Positions 22,999 through 31,994 of a stretch of DNA of 32,643 nt are shown here, one piece after another. Both the position numbers and the translations under genes were made by a program. Position 1 is the stretch's first letter; each line of letters opens with the position of its first letter. The notes under the pieces are model-generated. The model worked only from the letters and a program-made list of their open reading frames with translations, had not been told where the DNA came from and made no database searches. Location of the stretch: the NCBI GenBank assembly GCA_946404405.1, contig CAMJDL010000037.1, positions 1 to 32,643 on the forward strand, read 5' to 3'. Source of the DNA: an uncultured Prevotella sp. Its GTDB lineage: Bacteria; Bacteroidota; Bacteroidia; Bacteroidales; Bacteroidaceae.

Positions 22999-25799
22999 GC
23001 AAAGACAGTAAGATTAGCATCTATGGTGCACGGGTTCATAACCTGAAGAACATTGATGTCGAAATACCCCGCCACTCGCTGACCGTACTGACGGGTCTGA
23101 GTGGCTCTGGTAAGTCAAGTCTGGCCTTTGACACTATCTTTGCCGAGGGTCAGCGTCGCTATATCGAGACTTTCTCGGCCTATGCGCGAAACTTCCTGGG
23201 GGGCATGGAACGGCCAGATGTCGACAAGATTACAGGTTTGTCGCCCGTCATCAGCATTGAACAGAAGACCACCAACAAGAATCCGCGTTCTACCGTTGGC
23301 ACGACCACCGAGATTTACGACTATATGCGTCTGCTGTTTGCCCGTGCCGGCAAGGCTTATAGCTACGAGACGGGCGAGCCGATGGTGAAATACACCGAGG
23401 AGAAGGTCATCAACATGATTCAGGACGACTATACCGGACGGAAGATACTGATTCTGGCACCGCTGGTACACGGTCGTAAGGGTCATTACCGCGAACTGTT
23501 CGAGTCGATGCGCAAGAAGGGCTACCTGCATATCCGTGTCGACGGTGAGGTGCAGGAGATCAAGCAAGGCATGAAGGTGGACCGCTACAAGACCCACGAC
23601 ATCGAGGTGGTCATTGACCGCTTAGCTGTCAAGGGTGCCGACGAGCGTCTGAAGAAGACTATCCAGATTGCCATGAAACAGGGCGAAGGTCTGCTGATGA
23701 TTATGGACTACGATACGGGCGAGGTGAAGCACTTCTCCAAGCGACTGATGTGTCCTACTACCGGCATATCTTACAGTGATCCAGCGCCTAACACATTTTC
23801 ATTCAACTCTCCCCAAGGCGCTTGTCCTCGTTGCAAAGGCTTGGGCTATATCAACGAGATTGATATGGCTAAGGTCATTCCCGACACCAAAAAGAACATC
23901 CACGAAGGCGGCATCGTGCCATTGGGAAAGTATAAGAACCAGATGATTTTCTGGCAGATTGATGCCATCCTGCATAAGCATGAGTGCGACCTGAAAACGG
24001 CCATTGCCGACATCCCCGACGAGTGTATGAACGAGATACTCTATGGTTCGCTGGATAGTGTCCGCATCGACAAGGAACTGGTACACACATCGAGTGATTA
24101 CTTCGTAGACTACGACGGTGTCATCAAGTACCTGCGCTCTGTCATGGAGAACGACGACACATCGGCAGGTGCCAAATGGGCCGATCAATTCTTGGCCGAA
24201 TGCCAATGTCCTGAATGCCATGGGCAGCGTCTGAACCGAGAAGCCCTGTCGTATAAGGTGTGGGACAAAAACATTGCCGAGCTGGCCAATATGGATCTGG
24301 GCGAGTTGCGACAGTGGATTGACGAATGCGAACCCCATTTGGACCAGCAGCAGCAGCAGATTGCCGCAGAGATACTGAAGGAGATACGCACGCGACTGGA
24401 CTTCCTATTGGAGGTGGGACTGGACTATCTGGCCCTGAACCGTCAGTCGGCATCATTGTCTGGCGGTGAAAGCCAGCGCATCCGTCTGGCCACACAGATT
24501 GGTTCGCAACTGGTCAATGTGCTCTACATCCTGGACGAGCCATCAATTGGTCTGCACCAGCGCGACAATCAACGGCTCATCAAGTCGCTGAAGGAGTTGC
24601 GCGACCTGGGCAATACCGTGATAGTCGTAGAACACGACGAGGACATGATGCGCCAGTCGGACTATATTGTCGATATCGGTCCACGTGCCGGCAGAAAGGG
24701 TGGCGAAGTGGTATTCCAAGGCACCATCGACGAGATGCTGAAGACAGACACTATCACGGCCCAATACCTGAACGGCACGATGCGCATTCCTATTCCTGAG
24801 AAGCGTCGGAAGGGCAATGGTCATGAATTGGTGCTGAGAGGCTGTACGGGCAATAACCTCAAGGGGGTAACTGCCACGTTCCCTTTGGGCAAACTCATCG
24901 TTGTGACTGGCGTATCAGGTTCGGGTAAATCGACGCTGGTCAACGAGACGCTCCACCCCATCCTATCCAAGCACTTTTATCGTTCGCTGCAACAGCCCAT
25001 GCCCTACGAGAGCATCGAGGGTCTGGAATATATCGATAAGGTGGTAAACGTGGATCAATCGCCCATTGGTCGTACACCACGCTCGAATCCTGCCACCTAT
25101 ACCGGCGTCTTCTCTGACATTCGCAGCCTGTTCGTCAACCTGCCCGAGGCACAGATTCGCGGCTACAAGCCCGGTCGTTTCTCGTTCAACGTGAAGGGTG
25201 GACGCTGCGAGACGTGTGGCGGCAATGGCTATAAAACCATCGAGATGAACTTCCTGCCCGACATCCAGGTACCCTGTGAGGAGTGTCACGGCAAGCGCTA
25301 CAACCGCGAGACACTAGAGGTACGCTTCAAAGGTAAGTCGATTGCCGACGTGCTGGACATGACCATCAATCAGGCCTGCGAGTTCTTCGAGAACGTGCCC
25401 GACATCCTGCGTAAGATTAAGACTATTCAGGATGTGGGTCTTGGCTATATCAAACTGGGACAGCCCTCTACGACGCTCAGCGGTGGTGAGAGTCAGCGTG
25501 TCAAACTGGCTACCGAGCTCTCCAAGAAAGATACCGGCAAGACGCTGTACATCCTCGACGAGCCCACCACGGGCCTGCACTTCGAGGATATCCGCATCCT
25601 GATGGACGTGCTGCAGCGACTGGTAGACCGCGGCAATACCGTCATCATCATCGAACACAACCTTGACGTCATCCGACTGGCCGACCACATCATTGACATG
25701 GGACCAGAAGGAGGACGTGCCGGAGGAACCATACTGTCCACCGGCACGCCCGAAGAGGTAGCCAAGTCCAAAAAGGGCTATACACCAAAATATCTTTAG
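22995..25799 (+). CDS. uvrA: Excinuclease ABC subunit A
   Basis: 934 residues, full length. Two ABC ATPase modules are present. The first has Walker [10 protein letters not shown] (residues 34-42) and a LSGGESQR signature. The second has Walker [10 protein letters not shown] and another LSGGESQR with [12 protein letters not shown]. Zinc-finger CxxC pairs (CPRCKGLG and CETCGGNG with CEECHGKRY) and the UvrB-interaction region are in place. UvrA dimers find bulky DNA lesions and load UvrB in nucleotide excision repair. The start overlaps the T9SS cargo gene by four bases. The stop overlaps the convergent GH127 stop by three bases, with no terminator between. Confidence 0.99.
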   Translation: MSKDSKISIYGARVHNLKNIDVEIPRHSLTVLTGLSGSGKSSLAFDTIFAEGQRRYIETFSAYARNFLGGMERPDVDKITGLSPVISIEQKTTNKNPRSTVGTTTEIYDYMRLLFARAGKAYSYETGEPMVKYTEEKVINMIQDDYTGRKILILAPLVHGRKGHYRELFESMRKKGYLHIRVDGEVQEIKQGMKVDRYKTHDIEVVIDRLAVKGADERLKKTIQIAMKQGEGLLMIMDYDTGEVKHFSKRLMCPTTGISYSDPAPNTFSFNSPQGACPRCKGLGYINEIDMAKVIPDTKKNIHEGGIVPLGKYKNQMIFWQIDAILHKHECDLKTAIADIPDECMNEILYGSLDSVRIDKELVHTSSDYFVDYDGVIKYLRSVMENDDTSAGAKWADQFLAECQCPECHGQRLNREALSYKVWDKNIAELANMDLGELRQWIDECEPHLDQQQQQIAAEILKEIRTRLDFLLEVGLDYLALNRQSASLSGGESQRIRLATQIGSQLVNVLYILDEPSIGLHQRDNQRLIKSLKELRDLGNTVIVVEHDEDMMRQSDYIVDIGPRAGRKGGEVVFQGTIDEMLKTDTITAQYLNGTMRIPIPEKRRKGNGHELVLRGCTGNNLKGVTATFPLGKLIVVTGVSGSGKSTLVNETLHPILSKHFYRSLQQPMPYESIEGLEYIDKVVNVDQSPIGRTPRSNPATYTGVFSDIRSLFVNLPEAQIRGYKPGRFSFNVKGGRCETCGGNGYKTIEMNFLPDIQVPCEECHGKRYNRETLEVRFKGKSIADVLDMTINQACEFFENVPDILRKIKTIQDVGLGYIKLGQPSTTLSGGESQRVKLATELSKKDTGKTLYILDEPTTGLHFEDIRILMDVLQRLVDRGNTVIIIEHNLDVIRLADHIIDMGPEGGRAGGTILSTGTPEEVAKSKKGYTPKYL

Positions 25800-28189
25800 T
25801 TCTTCACGAGTCTTACTTCGTAAATCTCGCCAATCTGCTTTCGTGGCTTGGCCTGGAACTTTACACGTACCTGCTTCTTACCCTTCAGCAACTCAGCGGG
25901 TATAGGATAGGTCTCGTACTTGAATTCAGAGATGCGATACTTGCCCGTATTGTTCACCGACATGACGACGACATCGTCCACGAGGATGTCGAACTCATGG
26001 CTCTTCCACTCGCCTACACCCCAGTACTTCAGGCGCAGGCTCAGCTCGGTCTGTCCACCCGTCTGCAACAGATAGCTGAAGTAGTGACCGTCGCTGGCAT
26101 CGCGATAGAATACGTCATTGGTATTACCCACATTCGAGCGGTCGGTCTCCATAAAGTGGTCACTCTCGGGCTGCTGTTCACCAGGCTGTACTTTATCAAC
26201 GGTGCGGGCCTCCAATGCCTGACGTTCCTTCTCCTGTTTAGCCAGATTGTCAAGATAGCCCTTGTAGCTCGATTCCGACAGCGCCAGCCAGTACATCATG
26301 TAACGCGAGTCGTGCAACTCGAAGAAGGGCATCAGCTCGTTGCGTATCTCGTTCTCCATTCGTGTAGAGAGCGTGAAGTGCAATGGCTTGCCGGCAATAG
26401 GATGCAACTGGTTGGCAATGTCCTCAAGATTATTATTAATAAGAATAGGTGCCTGATCGACGGGCAACTTCTTGCCTACTGCCAACTGTCCGAAACGACT
26501 GTCGTCGGCTATCAGTCGTACCAAATCCTCGGTACCCGTCTTCATGGCCAGCATGACAGGACCATGCATCAGGGCTATATACTGCGGCAGGTTGGGCAGA
26601 TACTTCACGCTGTTGTGCATCGGGAAGTTCAACTCCACCACATCACCCTTCTTCCACTTGCGACTGATGACAACATAGCTGGACGGACCGGTGACGATGC
26701 TAACGGGCTCGCCGTTCACCTTCACGCTGAACTCACCCGGCTTTACCCAACCCGGATAGCGCACTTGAAGCGTGAACTGGCCCTTCCCCTGAGCAACGGT
26801 CAGCTTACTCGTCTCGGTATAGGGGAAACCTGTCTCCTGACGGAGCACAATGCCGCGCTCCTTCCAGTTCAGCTCCGTCGATACGAAGAGGTTCACAAAT
26901 AGGTTGTCACCTTTATGGGTATAGACGAACTGACCGTACTTGCCGTGGTTCTCCATACCCGTACCCACGCAGCACCACATGGCCTCGTTGGGTGCAGAAT
27001 AGTTACGGTAGTGACGTGGACGTGCCGACGTAAAGTACACATAACCACCATGTTCCGGATGTTGGCTCGACAAAATATGGTTGAACGTAGCCAGCTCATA
27101 GAAGTCGGCATAGCGGACCTCAGGATTGCGGCGATGCAACTCCTCCGACAGCTTCAGCATATTGTTCGTATTACAGGTCTCAGGACCGTCAATGTCCTCG
27201 ACGAAGTCCTTACAGGCCTCACGGCTGGGGAAGTGTTCGCGACGGCTGTTACCACCAAAAGCCAGGGTGCGTTCGCCGGTCACGATGTCCCAGAAATACG
27301 ATGCAGCATTATGATAGGCCTCGTCACCCGAGAGTTCAGAGATACGTTCGAAACCCACCACCTTGGGCACCTGCGTATTGGCGTGCATATTGTCCAGACA
27401 GTCCTGTCGCTGTTCCAATGGCAACAGCAATCTTTTGTGCGAGAAGCGCTTGGCCACGTCCAGGTATTTCTTGTCGCCAGTCATGGCATAGGCATCGGCC
27501 AACACCTCGTTCATGCCGCCATGTTCTGTGTGAAGGGTGCGCTCTACCTGTTCGTCAGTCAGTCCGCTGGTCAGGTCGATAGCCCAGTCGCAGAAGCCGA
27601 GGAACAGCTTCTTAGCCTGCTCGTTACCGCAATATACCCAGCAGTCGCGCAGTCCGGCATACATCTTGTGCAGATTATAATAAGGTACCCACGCACCTGA
27701 ATAGGGTCCGAAATTACCCTTCTTATAGTTCGACCAAATACGGTCTGAGCCTGGCACGCCACCAACGTAGCCCTTACCCCACTCCGGGTGGTTCTTGGCA
27801 TTGGCATCTGCACAACGCTGCAACTCGCTGATCCAGTATTCCATACGCTCGCGGCACTCCTTCGAGCCTGTAGCGGCATTGATGGCCATAGCCGTCAGGT
27901 AGTGACCGCCCACGTGTCCGTCCAGTCCGTCCCAATTCGGGTACGACTTGCCCTTGGGCGTCAGTCCAGCTTCTTTCAGATATGGAGACAGCAGACGGTC
28001 GTTGTCGTACTTCAGCAGCACCTGGATATTCAGGTCGCGTGCCTTCTTGAGCGGACCTTCCAGCAGGGTTACGTCACCAAGGGGAAACTCGTCGGCATAG
28101 AGCCGATCCTGGGCTTGGATGCTGCCAGCCATGAGGAGCATCGCCATCATAAAGGATGTTCTTCCGAAACGCATAAAAAGTGTTCTCAT
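25796..28189 (-). CDS. GH127 beta-L-arabinofuranosidase-like glycoside hydrolase
   Basis: 797 residues. A signal peptide (cleavage at IQA-Q) is followed by an (alpha/alpha)6 barrel starting LYADEFPLGDVTLLEGP with NWDGLDGHVGGHYLTA, then C-terminal beta-sandwich domains. The GH127 zinc/nucleophile set is present: Glu337 and Cys339 in PETCNTNN, Cys406-Cys407 in MWCCVGTG. These correspond to the characterised Bifidobacterium enzyme's Glu338/Cys340 and Cys417/Cys418. Such enzymes release L-arabinofuranose from plant glycans or hydroxyproline-linked arabinans, usually in the periplasm. No SusC/SusD pair or other hydrolase is nearby, so it is not part of a visible utilisation locus. Exact substrate is inferred. 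Confidence 0.92.
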   Translation of the reverse strand: MRTLFMRFGRTSFMMAMLLMAGSIQAQDRLYADEFPLGDVTLLEGPLKKARDLNIQVLLKYDNDRLLSPYLKEAGLTPKGKSYPNWDGLDGHVGGHYLTAMAINAATGSKECRERMEYWISELQRCADANAKNHPEWGKGYVGGVPGSDRIWSNYKKGNFGPYSGAWVPYYNLHKMYAGLRDCWVYCGNEQAKKLFLGFCDWAIDLTSGLTDEQVERTLHTEHGGMNEVLADAYAMTGDKKYLDVAKRFSHKRLLLPLEQRQDCLDNMHANTQVPKVVGFERISELSGDEAYHNAASYFWDIVTGERTLAFGGNSRREHFPSREACKDFVEDIDGPETCNTNNMLKLSEELHRRNPEVRYADFYELATFNHILSSQHPEHGGYVYFTSARPRHYRNYSAPNEAMWCCVGTGMENHGKYGQFVYTHKGDNLFVNLFVSTELNWKERGIVLRQETGFPYTETSKLTVAQGKGQFTLQVRYPGWVKPGEFSVKVNGEPVSIVTGPSSYVVISRKWKKGDVVELNFPMHNSVKYLPNLPQYIALMHGPVMLAMKTGTEDLVRLIADDSRFGQLAVGKKLPVDQAPILINNNLEDIANQLHPIAGKPLHFTLSTRMENEIRNELMPFFELHDSRYMMYWLALSESSYKGYLDNLAKQEKERQALEARTVDKVQPGEQQPESDHFMETDRSNVGNTNDVFYRDASDGHYFSYLLQTGGQTELSLRLKYWGVGEWKSHEFDILVDDVVVMSVNNTGKYRISEFKYETYPIPAELLKGKKQVRVKFQAKPRKQIGEIYEVRLVKN

Positions 28190-28214
28190 AATGATGAATA
28201 GTTATATTTAGTGG

Positions 28215-28222
28215 CAAAAGTA
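28215..28222 (-). promoter_or_regulatory. -7 promoter box (TACTTTTG) for the GH127 gene
   Basis: On the minus strand TACTTTTG lies 25 nt before the GH127 start at 28189. Confidence 0.6.
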
Positions 28223-28299
28223 CACATTCTTTTTGATATTCTCTACCGCTAAGTGCTTAAAGATTGTTAAGAATCAAATAATTAATCGAAAATGTTTCG

Positions 28300-28307
28300 T
28301 ATCTTTG
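28300..28307 (+). promoter_or_regulatory. -7 promoter box (TATCTTTG) for the LemA/DUF2207 pair
   Basis: TATCTTTG lies 36 nt before the ATG at 28344. It makes the longer in-frame start at 28233 untenable. Confidence 0.65.
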
Positions 28308-28343
28308 TACCAACAAATAACCATTTCTTATCAAAAAACTATT

Positions 28344-28916
28344 ATGTTAATACTTGGAATCATTATCGCTGTGGCAGTTATCGCCATTGGTTACTTCATC
28401 AGCACCCAGCGCTCGCTGGTCAGTCTCGATGAGATGTGTAAGAACGCCCTGAGCCAGATCGAGGTTCAGCTCAATTCCCGTTTCGACGCTGTGGTAGCGC
28501 TGGCTAAGACTGCCGCCAAATATGCCGAGCACGAGTCTGACACCATTATCAAGACCGTCGAGGCACGTGGCGGACAGACACCTTCGGCAGGTGTTTCGCC
28601 CGAAGCCATCAATCAGCAGAGCGACCTGCTCTCACAGATGATGGGCAAGCTGAACGTCGTCTTCGAGCGCTATCCCGAGTTGAAGGCCAGCGACCTCTAC
28701 ATCGAGGCTCAGGAGGGTCAGAAGCAGTACGAGGAGAACGTTCGCATTTCGCGTATGGTCTATAACGACACGGCTACAAAGATGAACCGCATGGTGCGCC
28801 AGTGGCCGTCCAGCATTGTTGCCTCGACGCTGAACTTCACGGTGAAGGAGTATCTGAAGATTGACGATGCCCAGAAGAAAAACTACCCCGACCTTGATGA
28901 AGCGTTTAAAAAGTAA
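28344..28916 (+). CDS. LemA family protein
   Basis: 190 residues from the ATG at 28344. One N-terminal membrane helix (MLILGIIIAVAVIAIGYF) is followed by the all-helical LemA domain, with the ALSQIEVQLNSRFDAVVAL block and later RVSRM-type helices (RISRMVYNDTATKMNRM). LemA proteins are membrane-anchored helical bundles of unclear function, often encoded with DUF2207 or TPM-domain proteins, as here. The stop overlaps the DUF2207 gene by 20 nt. Confidence 0.92.
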   Translation: MLILGIIIAVAVIAIGYFISTQRSLVSLDEMCKNALSQIEVQLNSRFDAVVALAKTAAKYAEHESDTIIKTVEARGGQTPSAGVSPEAINQQSDLLSQMMGKLNVVFERYPELKASDLYIEAQEGQKQYEENVRISRMVYNDTATKMNRMVRQWPSSIVASTLNFTVKEYLKIDDAQKKNYPDLDEAFKK

Positions 28917-30540
28917 CCTATTGTTGCTGATGATGTTTCTGGCATCATCAGTAACAGTCGCCCGCCCCTTCCTTCACGACCTGAACATCCGCGTGGTGCT
29001 GAGCCATAATGGCGATGCACAGATTACGGAGACCCGTCTGATGGACATCGACGGTGAGGGCACGGAATGCTACATTGGTCTGGGCAATATGGGCCAGAGC
29101 ATTGTCGGCAACCTGAGGGTCAAGGACGAGACAGGGCGCGAATATACCTGCGTGGACAACTGGGACATCGACCAAAACCGTGCATGGAAGGCTGGCAAGT
29201 GCGGTATCATTGAGAAACGCAACGGCTATGAGCTCTGCTGGGGCTTGGGCGACGAAGGTCACCGCACCTACACGACCTCATACACCATTACCAGTCTGGT
29301 ACATGACTACCCTGATGCCAATGCCATCCGCCACGTCTTTCTCGATGAGGCTGTCCGCCCCAAGCCGGCTCACGTGCGGCTGACCATTGTAGCTGCCGAC
29401 AGCACAACACATTTCGTGCCCGACAGTTGCGGCATCTGGGGCTTCCGATTCCAGGGCGAGCTGTGGTTCGAGGGCGACAGCATTGTGGCGGAGAGCACTG
29501 AGGCCTTCGAGGACCGTAGTGCCCTTTACATCATGGTAAGGTTCCCCAAAGGCATGTTCGAGCCTACCATTCAGGAGGACGACACCTTCGAGCACAAGCA
29601 GCAGCTGGCCTTCGAGGGCAGCGACTACACGTTCGATGACGATGACGACACCGCGGATGCCATTATCGGTATCATTATAGGCTTGGTGATGTGGATTCTC
29701 CCCATCTTCTGCGGCGTGGCCTACCTTTGGTATGTCTGGCGTGCCCGTCGTCGTGCCAACAAGGACCTGTTGTGGTATCGCGATGTGCCCCTGGACGGCG
29801 ACCTGCAGAAGGCCAACGACATCCTGAACGCCTACCGCTATTTCGGCACCGACTACAACAACCTGCTCTCAGCCTGCATCCTGAAGCTCATCGATCTGAG
29901 GGCTATCACCATCAAGCCCGTCCAGAACAAGAAGGGCAAGATGGTCAACAGTTTCGTCATCAACGATTTCCAGGATGCCTGCAACCAACCCCTGCTGTTG
30001 CGCAAGCTGCACACCATCTTCAAGGTGGCTGCCGGCGACGACACCGTGTTGGAGCCACGTGAACTGAAGGCATACATGAAGAGTACCAGCAACGAGAGCG
30101 TCACCGACTCGTTTATCAACACGCTGCACACCAAGACTACCCTGTCCCACTATAAGGACAGCCAGGACGATGTGCGCCAGGTGTTCGGCCTGCGCAAGTT
30201 CCTCAAGGAGTTTACGCTGATGGACGAACGTGGCGTGAACGAGGTCAAGCTGTGGAAGGACTACATGATCTACGCTACCCTTTTCGGTAACGCCAGTCAG
30301 GTCATCAAGGACATGAAGAAGATTAACCCAGAATTCTTCAATATGGACCGCGTGGCAGCACAGATGGCCGACGACATGACGCTGCCCACCATCAACAGCG
30401 CCCTGCATTCCAGCTATACGCGCGCCTATGTAAATAAGGTAAACCGCGAACAGCGTGCCTCGGGCCATGGCGGCCATTCGTCGTGGGGCGGTGGCGGAGG
30501 CGGCTTCTCCGGCGGCGGAGGAGGCGGCGGTGTACGCTAA
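28897..30540 (+). CDS. DUF2207 domain membrane protein
   Basis: 547 residues from the ATG at 28897, chosen because it begins a good signal peptide (MKRLKSNLLLLMMFLASS). An extracytoplasmic DUF2207 domain follows (FLHDLNIRVVLSHNGDAQIT, then YTTSYTITSLVHDY). A transmembrane segment near residue 255-275 (IIGIIIGLVMWILPIFCGVA), a basic cytoplasmic stretch and a helical domain come next. The tail is Gly-rich with Ser/His (GGGFSGGGGGGG), typical of this family. LemA and DUF2207 proteins are commonly paired; the joint function is not established. The gene overlaps lemA by 20 nt, and a weak terminator follows. Confidence 0.9.
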   Translation: MKRLKSNLLLLMMFLASSVTVARPFLHDLNIRVVLSHNGDAQITETRLMDIDGEGTECYIGLGNMGQSIVGNLRVKDETGREYTCVDNWDIDQNRAWKAGKCGIIEKRNGYELCWGLGDEGHRTYTTSYTITSLVHDYPDANAIRHVFLDEAVRPKPAHVRLTIVAADSTTHFVPDSCGIWGFRFQGELWFEGDSIVAESTEAFEDRSALYIMVRFPKGMFEPTIQEDDTFEHKQQLAFEGSDYTFDDDDDTADAIIGIIIGLVMWILPIFCGVAYLWYVWRARRRANKDLLWYRDVPLDGDLQKANDILNAYRYFGTDYNNLLSACILKLIDLRAITIKPVQNKKGKMVNSFVINDFQDACNQPLLLRKLHTIFKVAAGDDTVLEPRELKAYMKSTSNESVTDSFINTLHTKTTLSHYKDSQDDVRQVFGLRKFLKEFTLMDERGVNEVKLWKDYMIYATLFGNASQVIKDMKKINPEFFNMDRVAAQMADDMTLPTINSALHSSYTRAYVNKVNREQRASGHGGHSSWGGGGGGFSGGGGGGGVR

Positions 30541-30552
30541 TCTATCACTAAA

Positions 30553-30590
30553 AAGGAGTGACCTGCATGTGGGCCACTCCTTATTTGTTA
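30553..30590. terminator. Probable bidirectional terminator
   Basis: AAGGAGTG (30553-30560) pairs with CACTCCTT (30575-30582), followed by a T-rich stretch. It lies between the convergent DUF2207 and lipoprotein genes. Confidence 0.6.
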
Positions 30591-31226
30591 TTATTCCTCC
30601 TCAACTTTTTCCTCGTCGTCAGCATCGCCGTCGTACACGCTCTGCATCCAGTTGAACAGTGCACCGAAGGGATACACATTATCGTCTATCCAGTTGTGGA
30701 TTTTCCACGTGCCGTCCTCCAAATACAGCGCCAGCTCCAGGTAGCCCCTCCTGTCGTGCTCGTCCTTCAGCCAGACCTCAGCCTGAGCCTGGTCGCGCGT
30801 CATCAGTTCAGCCTTCACCGAGTCCACGACAAACGGCGTACCGATGTCAGCCGTCCAGTGGTAGCCCTCGTCGCCCTCGAACATCACCTCGCCCTTCTGA
30901 ATCTTCTTCTCCAGATTACTTTTCAGCTCCAGAAAGTCCTTCGAGCAATACTTGTAATCCAACAATCCAACGTCAATACCATCACCGGCAGCCATCTTGT
31001 TCACCTCGGCAAAGCAGGTGCGAATCCGCGACTCCACAGCCTTTACCGTCCACATATTAGGCGTCTTTCGCTTAGCCTTAACCTCCGTCTTAGTAGCCTC
31101 TGCAGTCTTAACCAGTGAATCCACCGGGGCCGAAAGAGCCTCTGCCTCTCCCCCATGTGTCTGACTACCGCCACACGCCACCATCACCATGGCAGCAACT
31201 ACGAAAACAATCATTTTCATCTTCAT
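30591..31226 (-). CDS. Hypothetical lipoprotein
   Basis: 211 residues. The hydrophobic N-terminus ends in a lipobox-like VACGGS with Cys18 as the acylation site. A Thr/Lys/Ala-rich linker follows (about 20-55), then a globular domain. Its end (YLELALYLEDGTWKIHNW) resembles NTF2-like or DUF3828-like folds, which is a weak resemblance. The extreme C-terminus is very acidic (DGDADDEEKVEEE). Placement in the envelope is well supported; function is unknown. A -7 box lies at 31255-31262. Confidence 0.8.
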   Translation of the reverse strand: MKMKMIVFVVAAMVMVACGGSQTHGGEAEALSAPVDSLVKTAEATKTEVKAKRKTPNMWTVKAVESRIRTCFAEVNKMAAGDGIDVGLLDYKYCSKDFLELKSNLEKKIQKGEVMFEGDEGYHWTADIGTPFVVDSVKAELMTRDQAQAEVWLKDEHDRRGYLELALYLEDGTWKIHNWIDDNVYPFGALFNWMQSVYDGDADDEEKVEEE

Positions 31227-31254
31227 TATTCTCTCTCTATTTTAAAATTGGGCG

Positions 31255-31262
31255 CAAAGGTA
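31255..31262 (-). promoter_or_regulatory. -7 promoter box (TACCTTTG) for the lipoprotein gene
   Basis: On the minus strand TACCTTTG lies 28 nt before the start at 31226. Confidence 0.6.
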
Positions 31263-31437
31263 GTGAAAACCAAGCAAACTACAAAGAAAAAACATATTTT
31301 TCTTTTATTTTCTTGGAACATCTTTGCCGTTATCAATTTTTATACGACCTTTGCAAAGAATTTGCGAGAACGGGCTGCACCGTCCTTTGCGTTCAAAACT
31401 ATTTAATCATTAAAGAACTGATCCTACTGTATAAATT

Positions 31438-31472
31438 TTACCGCCACTAAAGTGCGGGATTAGTGACGGTAA
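31438..31472. repeat. 13-bp inverted repeat (TTACCGCCACTAA)
   Basis: Arms 31438-31450 and 31460-31472 pair at 12 of 13 positions around a 9-nt loop. Both strands read FYRH-stop through the arms, a by-product of the symmetry. Confidence 0.75.
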
Positions 31473-31742
31473 AACGAGGGTTTAGAGGCGGCTTTGGTCG
31501 TGTCAACAGGCGGGAACCAGTAGACCAGCGCGGGATAGTGAAATTTTGCACCGCTGATGTGTGCGCCAAGAACGGGGAAAAACATCGGAACTAGGGGTTC
31601 CTGAATGTCTTTTGATGCCTGCGAGAGCAGGATTTTAATGCATTCTGTCCCACGGCCAAGTGCTGGCATCTTAGGGGCAGAGGATTTTGAAATGTCGTAT
31701 CTTATTGATTTTCTGCTTTTTAGTGCATTAATTAATAACCAA

Positions 31743-31892
31743 GCGTTCCAGTTCCAGTTGTTCCAGTTTGTTTTTTGATGTCCCAATAATCCTTAATATA
31801 ATATATAAATATCTATATATCAATAAGTTATAAGTATTATAAAAGGGTTTTATGTTCCTCATTTTTAATTGGAACAATTGGAACTGGAACGC
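31743..31892. repeat. 23-bp inverted repeat pair flanking an AT-rich core
   Basis: The left arm (31743-31765) and right arm (31870-31892) are reverse complements with one mismatch. Each arm is itself built from GTTCCA-type repeats (GCGTTCCAGTTCCAGTTG begins the left arm). The 104-bp core between them is almost all A and T. Confidence 0.88.
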
Positions 31893-31897
31893 CCAAG

Positions 31898-31922
31898 CTC
31901 ACAAGAGGGCCCTCTGTGAGGT
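31898..31922. repeat. REP-like palindrome, copy 2
   Basis: CTCACAAGAGGG and CCCTCTGTGAG are an almost perfect palindrome (one base missing on the right), followed by GT. It shares the CACAAG start and TGTGAGGT end with the palindrome at 15295-15320. Confidence 0.65.
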
Positions 31923-31994
31923 CTGATAACACAACTCAAGGGCTTACTTCACACTACGCGGAGCAAACCCTTGAACTATTTCAGATTGTAAATA

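Larger units (their letters stand above)
31227..31994. other. Gene-poor region with inverted repeats and an AT-rich core
   Basis: About 770 bp without a convincing gene. It contains a 13-bp hairpin (31438-31472), a 23-bp inverted repeat (31743-31765 and 31870-31892) around a 104-bp AT-rich core, a REP-like palindrome (31898-31922) and a 7-bp inverted repeat TCAAGGG/CCCTTGA (31936-31974) that could terminate the minus-strand gene entering from the right. One open frame (31460-31786, minus) has only a TTG start and is doubtful. Confidence 0.75.

Noticed and set aside
23799..24338. 179-codon frame opposite uvrA
   Set aside because: Antisense shadow of a highly conserved gene.
25997..26902. 301-codon frame opposite GH127
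   Set aside because: Antisense shadow; the composition mirrors the GH127 codons, and there is no promoter or family match.
31115..31450. 111-codon plus-strand frame ending FYRH
   Set aside because: It begins inside the antisense of the lipoprotein gene and crosses its promoter. The ending mirrors the hairpin symmetry.
31460..31786. Protein-coding gene on the minus strand
   Set aside because: Only a TTG start inside an AT-rich, repeat-bounded region and no promoter or recognised domain. Kept as a finding, not as a gene.
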